NCBI RefSeq assembly: GCF_932526225.1
Contig: NC_064047.1
Span: 9,847,494 to 9,911,493 of the forward strand
Direction of reading: 5' to 3'
From: Nematostella vectensis
Lineage: Eukaryota > Cnidaria > Anthozoa > Actiniaria > Edwardsiidae
DNA length: 64,000 bases
The notes below the pieces were generated by a model. That model worked only from the letters and a program-made list of their open reading frames with translations. It was not told the origin of the DNA and made no database searches. Position numbers and translations under genes: made by a program. Below, piece by piece: positions 13,639 through 26,838 of this stretch (the first letter of the stretch is position 1; each line of letters begins with the position of its first letter).

Positions 13639-13988
13639 GACATGACGGAAAAACCTGGAAAACGCGCATTAACAGATAGAGAGAGAAGACACAATTTCTT
13701 ACAATGGCTATAGCTTCCTTGTATTACGGACTGATTTTTAAAACACAAATAACGTGAGGCCGAAGTGCACATAACCAGATTTTGGCTTTGTAAGATAATT
13801 TTTCCTTGATCATTGCCCTGTGTATAAGCTTAAATTTCAATGACACTTTTAAAAAAGTCGCATCAATTTAAAAAAAGTTGCACTTGATATTTTGTTTGCT
13901 AGTTACTAAGTACTCAGAGAAATTCTCCGCCTTATTCGATGTGAAATGGGCTTATTTGAAGTGTCACGTAATGTTATTCCGTCATGTC
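13639..13988. mobile_element. MITE with 9-bp target duplication (family B, copy 1)
   Basis: Terminal inverted repeats GACATGACGGAAAAAC and CCGTCATGTC enclose 350 bp with no coding capacity. Perfect 9-bp direct repeats ATAGGGTTA flank it (13630-13638 and 13989-13997). It lies in the end of the family A element, so it is the younger of the two. Copies at 15928-16283 (inverted) and 47521-47898 share the full length and also have 9-bp near-identical flanks. A 9-bp duplication suggests a Mutator-like source (inference). Confidence 0.88.
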
Positions 13989-13997
13989 ATAGGGTTA

Positions 13998-14488
13998 TAA
14001 TATAATAGGGTTGAAATATTTGCCTGACATTTTTGATCGCAATCGCTCGCATAGGAACCGCGGTTAGTCCTTGCATCTATAGTATAAGATGTCTGAGTTT
14101 TTCACAGCTTTCAGCTCGTTTCGACTAGTACTACTACGAAACACAGTCCCGTTTTCAGAACTATCTTATATCATTGCCCAGCCCAACCATCTCCCTTTTC
14201 CTCCACTTCGAGTATGTCCATGGATAATGGCCGGATAGACGGCTTATAACTGATCCAGTGGTTCTTTGGTAGGTCACATAGATCTAGCAATGCTTCATGC
14301 TAATATGTTTTGTCAGCAAAGACAAGCGCGCGAAGGCACATGGACAATACCCTCCCGTCCATCAGACATTTATTTTCACAAACAAAGTAATTTTTATTTT
14401 TTTTTACTCAAAACGGGGGATAGATATCAACCCAATCCACCATCCCTGTCCTGTGTAATTAAGTCAGTACTCGTAATTTGCACGTATA
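13998..14488. other. Intergenic, nothing recognised
   Basis: No gene or repeat recognised between the family B element and the 37-bp array. Confidence 0.5.
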
Positions 14489-14489
14489 A

Positions 14490-14768
14490 ATAAGCGTCGG
14501 CTAGGGAAACGCGGGCTCACATTTAAATGGGCGTCTGCTGGGGAAACGCGGGCTTACATTTGAAAGAGCGTCTGCTAGGGAAACGCGGGCTCACGTGTAA
14601 ATGAGCGTCTGCTGGGGAAACGCGGGCTCACGTGTAAATGAGCGTATGCTGGGAAAACGCGGGCTCACGTGTAAATGAGCGTCTGCTGGGGAAACGCGGG
14701 CTCACGTGTAAATGATCGTCTGCTGGGGAAACGCGGGCTCACATTTGAATGAGTGTCTGCTGGGGAAC
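14490..14768. repeat. 37-bp minisatellite (about 7.5 copies)
   Basis: Tandem units of 37 bp including GCGTCTGCTGGGGAAACGCG then GGCTCACGTGTAAATGA, with variants (ACATTTAAATGG, GTATGCTGGGAAAA). It is GC-rich within AT-rich DNA. CACGTG occurs in many units. Confidence 0.93.
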
Positions 14769-14769
14769 T

Positions 14770-15918
14770 CCTACGGCGTGTTTTAGCCCTGAATTAAACA
14801 CTACGGCTTTCGTAATCGAGCATCGTGGCGGAGTCGTAGGCTGATTTTTGTGGTAGAGGTGTTGCAGGCAAGTCGCATACCACTTAAAGTTCATAAAACC
14901 TTTCGCTTATATCAATCTAGCCAAAACAAAGCATAAATAAACTTTCAAATTGTGAAAAGGGAATTAAATTTGATTGAAATTTGAATCTTCTACAGATCTT
15001 TGAAAATTTTCCTGGCCGCGCGAAAGGAGATTGAATCGAGTGAATAATTCCAAGTTTTGGCGGGAAAATCTGAAACAACGTATTTTCCTTAAATCCGTTA
15101 AAATTCAGAAACGGCAATACCACAAAATATTGGCGAATTGTTTTCTATTGCAATGCTACCCACAATGAAGCGAAGAATAATTTTAAGTCGAGAATTGTAT
15201 GCGAAAAAACAAAATATCGTTTTGTTTTAGGTTTCAAAAACAGCTCGCGCTCGTGAGAATGTCGCAATTCTTGATTGCGAATGCAGCGCGCGCACAATGC
15301 GAAAGCAATTCAAAAACTAAAAAAATATCTGCTAAATTTTGCAGATTTGTTTCCTTAAGTTAAATAATCATTTGATTACCAGGTTGAGATAGATGACAGT
15401 AAAATTTGAAACCACACAACGTTCTTCAGCAATAACTAAGAAGACGGGAACCGTTTTAGCGCGCGCGCGAACAGAAAACAAACAAAATCTCAGTGTTGAA
15501 TCGTTCGAGTAAAGGTACGAAAGGCTGACTTCGGTCGCTGTTTTGACTTACTGTACAGCATTAAAAGCATACTATACAAAAGATGACATATTTGTTTGAT
15601 AATGAGGGAGTCATATAGAAAATTTTAGCCTTAGGTTTAATCTAGTTTTCTTAGCATTCGCCATAATGTGACAGTTCGCCGGTAAAACGCCGCCATTTTA
15701 AAACAAAAAGGCTGGTTTAACCGCGCGGTACTGGAACTAGTCTTGCGTTTTTCAGCAATGTCTTTCTCATGTAATTTGGTTGACATCTCGATCTACGTCA
15801 CAAATGACTGGACCCGGGCCTTTCAGTTCACGGCCATTTTTCCAAAGGTTGACCAAAATACCTCAATATTACAGATTTGTGTTATTCGCGCGAACGCGTG
15901 TTTTATAGGGTCCATACG
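14770..15918. other. Intergenic, nothing recognised
   Basis: DNA with scattered GCGCGC stretches (about 15010-15030, 15240-15300, 15460-15480). Short open frames only, none with a recognisable domain. Confidence 0.5.
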
Positions 15919-15927
15919 AACAACATA

Positions 15928-16283
15928 GACATGAAGGAAAAACATGACTTGACGCTTCAAATAAGCCCATTTTACATCGAATAAGGCGGATAATTTCTCT
16001 GAGTACTTAAGAACTTATAGTAAACAAAATATCAAGTGCGACTTTTTTTAAATTGATGCGACTTTTTGTAAAGTGTCATTGAAATTTGAGCTTTTCGTCC
16101 CTGAACTGATACACAGGGCAATGATGATCAAGGAAAAATTATCTTAAAAAGCCAAAATCTGGTTATCTTCACTTCGGCCTCACGTTATTTGTGTTTTGAA
16201 AATCAGTCCGCAATACAAGGAACCTATAGACATTGCAAGAAATTGTGTGTCTTCTCTCTCTATCTGGGTTTTTCCGTCATGTC
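15928..16283. mobile_element. MITE with 9-bp target duplication (family B, copy 2, inverted)
   Basis: Same element as 13639-13988 in reverse orientation. It starts GACATGAAGGAAAAAC and ends TTTCCGTCATGTC. Flanking 9-mers AACAACATA (15919-15927) and AACCACATA (16284-16292) differ at one base, consistent with an old target duplication. No coding capacity. Confidence 0.88.
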
Positions 16284-16518
16284 AACCACATACCATTTGG
16301 AAGATGAAAATATAAAGAATTGACAAAGTCTATCAACTCTGAAAGGTTATATGGACTTTAATCGTGCTATCCAAATCATCGTTAAGATGGACTGAGATCG
16401 CCTGCTGGCTTTCGTCATTCAAAACTTTGAAATGTTCTCTTTGGTCAGCACAGATATCAATTGCTTTCCAATCCACGACACCCGGGTTGGGGGATGGGAC
16501 TCCAAAGAAAAGTAAATG

Positions 16519-16750
16519 GGAGACCTATCGTTCTATCTCTTAGGGTATAAAATCCGACCAAATGCTCTTCCTTAGGGGGTGTTTAACGGTTTTTCCGATT
16601 CTGCTATCTGTTAGGGTTAAAATTCCTTCGACCACACCCAAATTGCTAACTCTTAGGGGTAAGAATTGCAGTTGGCCACACAAAAAGTGCTATCCCCGAG
16701 GATAAAAAGTAATTTGCCGACAATCACCCTGCCTGTTTTTATCGGAGTTT
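16519..16750. repeat. Dispersed repeat with internal subrepeats (family C, copy 1)
   Basis: About 230 bp matching, in inverse orientation, 62591-62825. It contains about four degenerate internal modules of 50-60 bp of the form GCTATCT(C)TTAGGGTTAAAA followed by CGACCACACCCAAATT, and ends near GTTTTTATCGG. Type of element unknown. Confidence 0.7.
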
Positions 16751-16751
16751 T

Positions 16752-19700
16752 ATGCTTAAATGCCTAACCACTGCTGGTCCATTCTAGGAAAAGTAACATA
16801 TAATTTCCCAGCGATTTTTAAATTTTCGGCATCAGAACATATTCAACAAACGACGAAATATACGTTAAAACGAGTTTCTGGAAGGGGAGCTCGCGAGTAT
16901 ACCTTGTCCGCAGAGTATTTTTAAAGATCAAAGTGAAATTGCTAGGAAAACCCTGATCGTTAATTCGAGCATGGCAAAATACTGCCATTGCTTTAGTAAA
17001 ATGAGTACGTTAATGCTCCAAACATGTATTCCTACACCCAAAACTTGTCTTCAAGTTTGTATTCACAATTCTACTCTTCCTTTGGTAAAAACCAATTACC
17101 AGGCGCGTACAACCCCCCCCCCCCCCCCCCCTCAGTCAATCCTGGTTATGCACCTGAGTACTACAACATCAGCGTAATATGATATTCATTTCATTTAATT
17201 AATCATAGTGCCTCCTTATTTAGAAAACACGTCTTCGTTTAACGAGTATTAGTGTGAAAGAAGTAGCGAACCCTCAAACGTAATGGAAGCGATAAATAAA
17301 TATAAATCGGCTGATTCATCAAAAACATTTTAGCTAGCTTACCCCACTTAAAGGTACTTTAGTCACATGCAGACGTCTTCTTGTAATCCAGAACCCATCC
17401 TAATGATGATGACTGAATGAATTACTTGCTCCGTTATTTGTGAGCTCGGATTTTTAAGATGTTGTGTATATACAGTTTGTCAGGTCCAATATCGTACGAA
17501 GCCTCCGGCGACATGTCCGGCGGTATTTGGAACCTTTAAGTGTAGCACTTGAAACCTTTTTACGATATCATCAGAGCACACGAAGTTGGAGTGCTATGGA
17601 TATTAATTCTTATGCGAGATATCCAAGCAGGGAGCTAGGTAGAGCTCTCTTCAAAAATGAGCAGGCATTAATAGGCAGCATGGAACCATGAGTGCTTAAG
17701 GCAGCCCTTGTGTCATTCGCTATTCATTTTCTCCCATTATTTCTATCTATTTATTAATCCTTTTATTTTCGTGATATTCTTAACTTTTTTTATATAATAC
17801 ATATATAAATATATACTAAGATAAAGCCGTTAAAGCCTTTTTGAAACAAAAAGGTACGATGTTATCAGATCACTTGAGAACATTTCCCTTTGCAGATATT
17901 TAACTTTTAACACTAATATCTAACACTTTTATAAAATTATATCAGAAAAGAACGATGTTACGAAGACTTGTTCAAACTAACAAGGCCGTGACTAGACACA
18001 TTTGTCTGGGACGGGAATGGGGCTGCTTATTTATATAAGGGTTGTATTTGGGACAGGGAGGCCTCCACCTTGCTAGCTACGGTCCTAATTCACGGGGAAA
18101 ACAATCCATCAATCCATCATCAATTGGATCAAACGAGAAGATGTCACTCTTGACCAAATTTAAATGTATTATATTGTTGCTGTGGGAAATTTCCAGACCG
18201 TACACTGTATATAGTTTTAAGCACCGAAAAAAAAAAATCGGAAATGTTGCTTAATGCCCTCAATTCTAGCTCCACGCCTGTATTGTCATCAAATACGGCA
18301 ATTCAAGATTGCATGATCGAGTTTATACTGTTCACAAGCACCGGTAACGATTGACGGTGATTCGCCGCAAAATATCAGCTTCACCCGGCAACACGATAAA
18401 GCTCGGAAACACTTCGCCTTTAATTATATCGCGGTATCAGAGGATCTAAATATTCGAGAGAAATATAGCTCTTGTTCTGACATAGCTGCGGGCTAAGGGC
18501 AAAGAGAAAGTAAAAAGAAAGCCGACTTATGTGTTAAAAGCAAAAACAGAAATTTTTGAATATCAATACCTTATTTACTCATTCGTTTAGAAAATTCGAA
18601 TACACGCCGCGCAGAGGACTTTTCTAGAAACCAACTATTTGATAACTAACGGGCACGTAAAAGGGTTGTTTCAGGTGGCGTGATTGATTCATTTTTCCCC
18701 GGAATGTAGTGCATTTAAGCCAAGGAAAGCTTGCTCTATTCTAAAGATTTTGTCTTGTCAATCTTTTTAAGAAGAAGGGGGGGTAGCTCTTCCTCTCCTC
18801 CTAAAGATATCAAATTTTGTTCCTTTTCACTTTTTTTCTTTTAGGCGTCTGTGCAGGGAGTTCACTCTATAGACAGCGTACTTCACTGTACTTTTTGAAA
18901 CTAGCATATCAACAGCCAATGTGATACGCTATATCAGCAGTGCGGCGAGTACATGTAGGCGAAGTCCGAGTAAACAATAAAAACATTGCGGTCACAAGGG
19001 GCGGTCAATTTTTCAACAAGTGATAAGCTGACTCTTGTTTCGCCTTTTTAAAAACGTAAATTTGCTAGATTGTTACAAATGGCTGAGCTATTTATCCGCT
19101 CGCCACGGTTTTCTTATGACTTATCTAACCTGGGTAACTGACGTGAAAGCTTGTCCTGGAAACTACTGATTTTCCCAGCCTTTTCCCTGGCGTTCTTTTT
19201 GGGCTTCCTGTGGTACATCGGGTTTCCTGTGGTTAATAATGTGACGTCACCCAAACACCTCTCTTGTCTGGATATTCTAAGCTTCCTTGCCTCACTGCGA
19301 GACACATAAAATTCCCGGAACAGAGCTACATGGAATAAACTGAGTGGTTGTCTAAAACATTCGTGCCCCTCGTAAAGTTGCAATAATTTGACTTTTTGTT
19401 TTGGCTAGATTATATATATACAATGAATACAATACACCAAAAACTGGAATTCGACTCTGCCAAATCTTCGTCTTTACTAAGACTTGTTCAGGGCTAAAAT
19501 TGTCAAGCTTTTAAGGCTTGAAAATACGGCCTTGCACATCAAACTTGATCTTGTTTGAAAATTGTTTGTTTTCCAGCTTGTTCGGCAATACAATATTTGC
19601 GAGTCCACTCATTCTTTTATCAACCTTTTTATCGACACAGAACTGTGCAAGTAGAGAATTCCTACGCAAACTTGCGAAAGTCTACGTTTCACTACGTTTC

Positions 19701-22645
19701 TGCTGGCCGGTCAACTTAGCCCATGCATTAATTTATGATTATTCTTATGATTCTTTCCGCATAACTCCAAAAGAGGTCTGGTGATATTTGCTATATATGA
19801 TTTTTAATTTATTTTGAAATTATTATTATTTTTTTTTTTTGTTCTTATGTTTTTTAAATGTTGTTGTTGTCACTTATGTGTTTTCTTTTTATTATCATTG
19901 TGTTGTGCGCTTTTTTGAATGAATGAAGTTGCCACAGCCTATCCCACGAACTAAAAAAAAATTATAGCTATTTTCAAATCATTAACGCTTTTATAATCCG
20001 CAAATGTATGGCTGGTGGTTTTCTGTTGCAACAATGAGTTGTTTTTATATTGCATTTGATCCTTTGCTTTTCAATTGCATAACGAACCTACGTCCAGTGT
20101 GAACTTTACTTTTCCTCATATCCGCTCCAAATAAAATAAAATGCATCGAATCAGAAGAAACCAACTGTTAATGTGTTAAAATAGCATGACCCACCTTTTA
20201 GCTGTTGTAATATCGCAGTCCTTGATTAGGGCGCTCGCTCTTTTTTGGAACTCTTTAGTTTGTTATCGGGAACTTATAGATTTACTCGCCATCCAATAAT
20301 AAGCCAAAATCACGGATATTACCCAATCAGAAAACAATACCGCACTAAGCGCATCCTAGATATGCAAATTAGCGTGTATAATACACAAACCATGTGATAA
20401 GCATTCATATTAAAACTCGCTTTGTCAAATTAGTGAGGATAAATACGCATAAACGGTTATAAAAACCATAGCCGTATATCGTAAATGCTTTAAGTTTTGC
20501 TTTCGTTTTATCCTTAGATGAGATAACACGTAATTTTCAACGCTGGGGTCTTCCAACAGTGTCCCCTTTCATATTTATCCATTATAATAAACTCATAAAC
20601 TCCACCTGATAATGGAATATAATAAACATCACGCGAGAGAAATAGAGAATTTCACACTTTATAAAATTTCTAACAAATATCTTTTATGCATCTACATTAT
20701 GTAAAGTCCTAATGTTGCGCTATAACTAGCAAAAACTTGGCTCTTTTTAGAGTTTAACAGCTACGTGTAAAGTGTCCTCAACAGTTGCACCATTTGCCTC
20801 CACAGCTAATGTGATCGCGAATCGAATAACTGGGGGGTCTAAAACGCAGCGACTTGCTGTGAAAAAAACACCACTTTGTGTTATTAATAAACAACATTTT
20901 TTTAATTTTCTGATAGCTAAAGCAAAACTAAATTACTTAAATGTCTAAAAGTAGGAAAGATAGCAAAGATGGCCAATAGAACATTTTCGTGACAGAGCCG
21001 TGCTGGGTGATAACTTTATGATGTAAATAAGCAGAACTTTTCTGTTAGATGAAGCAAAACACTTTTATCCCACATGACTTCGAATCAGTCTGGGGTCTTG
21101 TTGAAGGTCATTGGCACGGCTCTTGTGACGGATATGAGTGATGTTTTGGTGGCCAATTGGAAGAAAAAGTAAGCTTTTGCGCATTTGGTTGAGTGTTGTT
21201 TGTTTTAGCTGTCAGTGTAACAAAGGCAAGGGGGTTTGCAAAGACAAGTGCCTAAATGAAACACACAGATTATGACATTGTATTGAATAAACGTGTAAAA
21301 TAAAAAAAAGACGAATAGATAATTGTAGGAAGAATGAAATGAATGGCTGAAAGATATGAGTCGGCGCTTATTAGTAGATGGATTGATAAATTGATCAATG
21401 AAAAATTGATTAATATAAAGCAAATAAACCGAATTCTTTTATCATTTTTATTATTTATTTCTTTTGAGAGGAGAGACATGCTTTCAGGACGGCTGGGCAA
21501 TACCGAAGGATTTAACGAATGAGAACGTCGCAAACATCACAAAGGGGCGTCGCACAACTTTTGTTTAAGGCACTTTCTTTTTCTAGTTCTTTATTACAGA
21601 ACAAAAAACAGGGTTTATAAAACGCACCCTGACGGAAAGGGGGGATGGAACTCATTAACAAAAGGTTCACATCTGCTCGGTTGCAGTTGCTTTCGAAATG
21701 CCTTTTTGTTTTCAAAGAAATAAAGTGAAATCCATCAGCTCTCTCTGTTAGCAATACTTTTACTTTTTTATATTCTTTAAAACAAAACACCTGTTTTCTT
21801 TTTATTTAATGTTTGATACTTTCTTCTTCCTTTCTTTTATTTTTTTACTAATTTCGAATTGACTCAAGAATAATGTTATTTTATTTCGCATAAATTACAC
21901 ATGACGTTTTTAATTCACGTTCTCTTTTACCTCTTATTGCTCACTTTGAGATCTAAAGATCTTTAAATCACTGTTGAGTAAATCTTCCATTCTGTTTAAC
22001 CCTTGATATATCCCCTGTAATTCTTCCTCTAGTGGGTAGGGGATTCGTGACTTAGCCCTTCTTTGCCTCAGTCTATTAATAACTTTACAGGAGAGAGACC
22101 AACTCGGAGATAAGACCCGCTAATGCACAAACGCAGCAATTAGCGATCAGATCAAATTATATCAAAAGCCAACCTAGCTCCAAGCGTTCCGATCCTGTTT
22201 CGTTCCACCTTTATTTGGGAATAAGCTATGACGTAATACAGCACAGGAAAACCGGTAAAATCGCCTGAGAATAGAATAGACACAGGAAACCCGGTAAGGG
22301 TATGAACACAAGTGAATAAGGCTTAGCACAGGAAGCCCGTTTTGAACACTAGGAACATGGGTGATCATGAACTATATTATTACTTTTTTAAACACTTCCG
22401 GATTTTCTAATGCTATTTTTATTGGTTTCATTTGGTCAAAAACTCCCCAAATGTTATTTCCTTTTTTAGTCAACATTCTTTTGCATAGCATTGATCTGGA
22501 TTTTTTCATATTTTGTAGAAATTTTCATATCAATATTTATATCATCTTTTTTTGTCATTCTTAATTTACTTCGTTTCAACATCGTTTACACTAAATGACT
22601 AGTTATTATTTATTAACCAAATATTTTAGCAGGGTAAACCATTCA
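16752..22645. other. Long intergenic stretch, no gene recognised
   Basis: Nearly 6 kb of AT-rich sequence. Poly-C run at 17110-17130; AT-rich simple sequence near 17780-17820 and 19815-19835. Open frames of 60-96 codons (for example 17464-17691, 19518-19784, 21512-21790) have no recognised domain and no paired splice sites. A short repeated phrase (CACAGGAAACCCGGTAA variants) occurs near 22240, 22281 and 22326. Confidence 0.5.
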
Positions 22646-22650
22646 GAGAA

Positions 22651-22668
22651 GGTGGTGGCGGCGGTGGT

Positions 22669-22700
<32 letters not shown>

Positions 22701-22716
22701 TGGTGGCGGCGGTGGT

Positions 22717-22748
<32 letters not shown>

Positions 22749-22762
22749 TGGTGGTGGTGGTG

Positions 22763-22793
<31 letters not shown>

Positions 22794-22812
22794 TGGCGGT
22801 GGCGGTGGCGGT
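22651..22812. repeat. (GGTGGC)n trinucleotide-class repeat
   Basis: Mixed GGT/GGC trinucleotide tract of about 160 bp, the most GC-rich segment in the window. It produces poly-Ala/Val frames on plus and poly-His/Arg on minus, both artefacts. G-run content would allow G-quadruplex formation on the plus strand. Confidence 0.95.
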
Positions 22813-22829
22813 GCTCTGGAAAAAGCCGG

Positions 22830-24053
22830 GGCAAGCGGGTGGGCAACCTGTGTTAAACTCGGGCGCTAGTACCCAGACTTTTTAATTAAGAGGGCGGCAA
22901 AAGTTGAGCTAATGCTGATTTTTTTTTACTCAAAAAAGCCTAAGAGTCCTTGCACACCAACAGATCTTATACGCTCTTAATGTTTTTTTTTAGCCCGACA
23001 GAGCCAAAAAGTGCATGCAATTTTCCAATTCTCGATATATAAGCTCAAGATTCCGCATACAAGGAGTTCCTTTGACTAAAAGCTTAATTCCAAATTTTAA
23101 AGAAATTTAGAAGATATGAAATTTAGATATTAGCGAGCAAAGTAGGCTTTATTTCTGATCAGAGCCCGACTTCTCTCTAAAAACCAGGAGAATTCATACT
23201 TTGAACATTTGAAAATTGTACTTCAAGCCTCTCATATCTCGAAGACGAATCCATTAGAAAAAAAAAACACTTTTTGGTATGTTGGTTTACATAAGGAACC
23301 TCTATGCCAAAATTGAAGGTTACCGATTGAAGGTAACCAGACCTTATTTTGTGAAAACTTGACATTTTTTTGCTCTGCTATTGAGCCCGCTCACAAAATG
23401 GGAGAAGTTATCGCAAATAGAAATAACAGTCAACGATTACTTCAAATCACTTCAAACAACATACGTTTATATTCTTGCATGTATTATCATTTACCTGCTT
23501 AAAATAGTGACATTTCTGTATCGTCATCTGAATAAACTCCTTCACAATATGTGAGGCCACAAAGATGCTTATCACGATTGCCAGGGTGTTGGACAAGGTG
23601 GTTTTACCATTACTCGTGAAAAACGAGGCAGTGCAGTAAAGTAATTTGTTTGTCGACTGCGACCACATCCACTCAACACATAACCAACTCTACCCCTAAA
23701 AGTTCACATCACTGTCTAAAGGGAAAACTAGGGAAGAGGTCAAAACATTGGTACTTCTTGTACCAAAAAATCGATATAAAATTCAAACAAGCAATCTTTG
23801 CCTAAAAAGCACAAGAGAAAAACTTTCAAGCACGCCAAGCAAGCCGCGAAGGAAGGATGGATTACTACCCTGTTACAGGCGCGTACACAGGGAGTGTGAA
23901 GTGTGCGCGCGCACCCCCCTTGGCGGCAAAAATGTGGGCCATTTCTCTTATGGATTTATTTGCATCTACATTACCAAGTAAGATCTGGGTGTAATTATAA
24001 CATTAAATGCAAAACGCCAACCCCATATGTAGCAAAAAAAAAAAGAAAAACAA
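22830..24053. other. Intergenic, nothing recognised
   Basis: No gene recognised. The short minus frames at 23177-23365 and 23447-23668 and plus frames at 23748-24109 lack domain content. Confidence 0.5.
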
Positions 24054-24119
24054 TTAACTCTATTCAGACTGGGCTATCTGTGCTGTCTGTGACTGGGGGA
24101 GGTGCTTAAAGGGCCCCCC

Positions 24120-24505
24120 CCCCCTCCGTATTTCATGAACCGCTTGGGCTATGACCATCAAACTTACAGACAATAATCACCATCATGCAAAGAATCGTCA
24201 CGCCCTATTTTTGGTGTGTTTTTTTCAATTATGACGTCACAGTGACGTCATAAATACGATGTCTTGATATTCTTTCAAATATTGCCTAAATTATCGGATA
24301 TCGGATTTTGCTCTCTTTGAGAGAGCAAAATTTACCCACCCCTCCCCCCAAAATTCTAGCACTGTTGTGAAACTTGTCAGCTATAGTCCGGTCGCTTAGT
24401 GTTTCAATCTATACATAGCGGACAAAAGCACCAAACTTGGCATAAAGATAGCCAAGAGGATGCTAATTAATATTGAGACCGGTGCCCACCGGTACCACTT
24501 GAGGA
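24120..24505 (+). repeat. Long inverted repeat, left arm
   Basis: Near-perfect inverse of 26110-26470. It carries GACGTCACAGTGACGTCATA (a CRE-like palindrome), an internal GCTCTCTTTGAGAGAGC hairpin, and ends at GAGACCGGTGCCCACCGGTA. High identity between the arms implies a recent duplication or gene conversion. Confidence 0.85.
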
Positions 24506-26109
24506 TTTTGTGTAATAACGGAATAAAAATTAGAAAAAATCTTCCATTACGGGCTCCCTGTGGTGAAATTTAAACGACCTTGTATTCGAAAACTAAGGCG
24601 AAATATCTGATTGTTTTTTTGGTAGGGGAAATGTATCTTGAAATATTAACAAATACCGTTATAACTGTCGTCGACTGCATTGAAACCTTTTATTTAAGAG
24701 AAATAGTTTTAAAAGCTAGACCCAATCCCCCTCACGGTTATCCAAGATGGCGGCTTATATTGGCACTGTATATGCTGTAAGTACCTCATAAGATCGCGTA
24801 TTTTAGGTAAAAAAAGCTCATTCTTTATGTATCAAGGACTTACAATGTCTATAACCTACTAAATATGAACTTTTTTCTTGATTTTAAATTTATTTCTTCT
24901 AAATCTGCGATTAATCGAAATTATCGGGTATTTTGACGTTGACTAAATAAAAAGAGGTAGAGATTGATTTAATAAGGGGGCTTTGTAAGAGTGCATGTCA
25001 ACTAGACACCAAAGACCAATCAGATGCTTTAGATTTGCCTCCTTAATCAAAGTTATTAGATTGTGATTCTTTTCTTGAGAATCTTAGAGGATTTGGATGT
25101 TCTGTAGAAGAAACATCTGTTGAAACTCTTTGTCGCAAATAGCCCAAATGGCACAAGAATTGTCTGAAATTTGCGGTATTAATGCTCGAAAGCACTTAAG
25201 AACGTAAAGAAGCTGACCAGCAAAGGTACTACGAAAGAAACAGTGCTTATTGCTCCCTACTTGTGCATTATAGTGATGAGGTTGAACGCATCGCAACCAA
25301 CCTCAAACGAATCACCACAGCAACAGAGGACTATGTTGTTATCCTAAAGATGTCTTAATGATGACCTCAGGGATGGAAAGGGCCGTAGAGCATAAGAAAA
25401 GGAAAGGTCTCCAGGAAGCAAGAAAGGATAATCCTTTTTTTACAAAATGAAAATATTAATCATGAAACGCTATTAGCTATAGTTTTCGGCTTCATACGAC
25501 CGAGTGGTTGGAAGTCAAGGGCGTCTGCCGGCTCCCCCGCTTTGGCCCATAACTAGAATGGGGTAGAGCGAGGCTCTCGCCTCGGAAACAATTGTGATAA
25601 TTTGTTTTTAAAAAATAACATAGGACTGTAAGGAAAAGATAAAAAAATGATCCGAGTTGTCATGGTATAATTTATCAACGCATAACAGGCTATAAAAAAT
25701 CTCTCTCTTCGGTAGCATATTTTTTTCTGCTGACGGGCCTATTAATTACAGCCGCGCTGGTTGAATTAAAGCTCTATAGCCCTATACTTAGAGAACTCAT
25801 TGACAGAAAATTTCTGGGAAAATTCATGTGCACCACCTATTTATGCTTATTTAATGAACAAAAATCTGTCATATTCGCATTTAGCAAAAAGGATGTAAAG
25901 GATGTAGGTTTTCCTTCTTTTTCAAATGTAGCTTTTTATAGCTATTTATATATTTTTTGGCTCGGAATTCGATAGAATACAGCTGAAATGATAGAAATCG
26001 TTTTCAAAAATGTACATTTTGGCCCTTTTTTGTGTCTTGAAAAGGTATGAAAATCTTACCACAGGGTACCCGCAACACCAGATTTCTAAAAAAATAATTG
26101 CTTTTAATC
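24506..26109. other. Spacer between long inverted repeat arms
   Basis: About 1.6 kb of AT-rich DNA between the arms. No transposase or other recognisable frame; the longest frames are about 70 codons. It may be what was carried or captured by the inverted-repeat structure. Confidence 0.5.
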
Positions 26110-26470
26110 TATGGTTCCGCTAATGGTACCGGTGGGCACCGGTCTCAATATTAATTAGCATCCTCTTGACTATCTTTATGCCAAGTTTGGTGCTTTTGTC
26201 CGCTATGTAGAGATTGAAACACTAAGCGACCGGACTATAGGTGACAAGTTTCACAACAGTGCTAGAATTTTGGGGGAGGGGTGGGTAATTTTGCTCTCTC
26301 AAAGAGAGCAAAATCTGATATCCGATAATTTAGGCAATATTTGAAAGAATATCAAGACATCGTATTTATGACGTCATTGTGACGTCATAATTGATTAAAT
26401 CACACCCAAAATAGGGCGTAACGATTCTTTGCATGATGGTGATTATTGTCTGTAAGTTTGATGGTCATAG
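26110..26470 (-). repeat. Long inverted repeat, right arm
   Basis: Inverse of 24120-24505, starting TGGTACCGGTGGGCACCGGT and running through the same CRE-like palindrome to GATGGTCATAG, where the match ends next to the LINE tail. Confidence 0.85.
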
Positions 26471-26488
26471 TTTGGTGCTTTTGTTTGT

Positions 26489-26585
<97 letters not shown>

Positions 26586-26838
26586 TCGACATTTATATAG
26601 CGCCTCATCAATAATTGCCCTAGGCACTTTACAATTATATATCAATTAAATAAACATTACACAATTAAAAATTAAAAATCACCCTGAAAATACATTGTGT
26701 CTAATAGGAAATGTTACATTTATAAAAATTGATATTATAATTAATATATATATATATATGTGTGTGTGCGTGTGTGTGTGTGTGTGTATGTAATGTATAA
26801 TTAACAGTGATATTAAAAAAAGATTAATTTTAAACTAA

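Noticed and set aside
17464-17691. 75-codon frame with protein-like composition (YARYPSRELGRALFKN)
   Set aside because: Possibly a decayed transposon fragment, but no domain or repeat partner could be named from this window.
22595-22885. Ala/Val-rich and His-rich proteins
   Set aside because: Artefacts of the GGT/GGC repeat.
25480-25590. tRNA-like segment (GACCGAGTGGTTGGAAGTC)
   Set aside because: Resembles the D-arm/A-box of a Ser/Leu tRNA, but I could not find a matching B-box, acceptor stem or anticodon arm.
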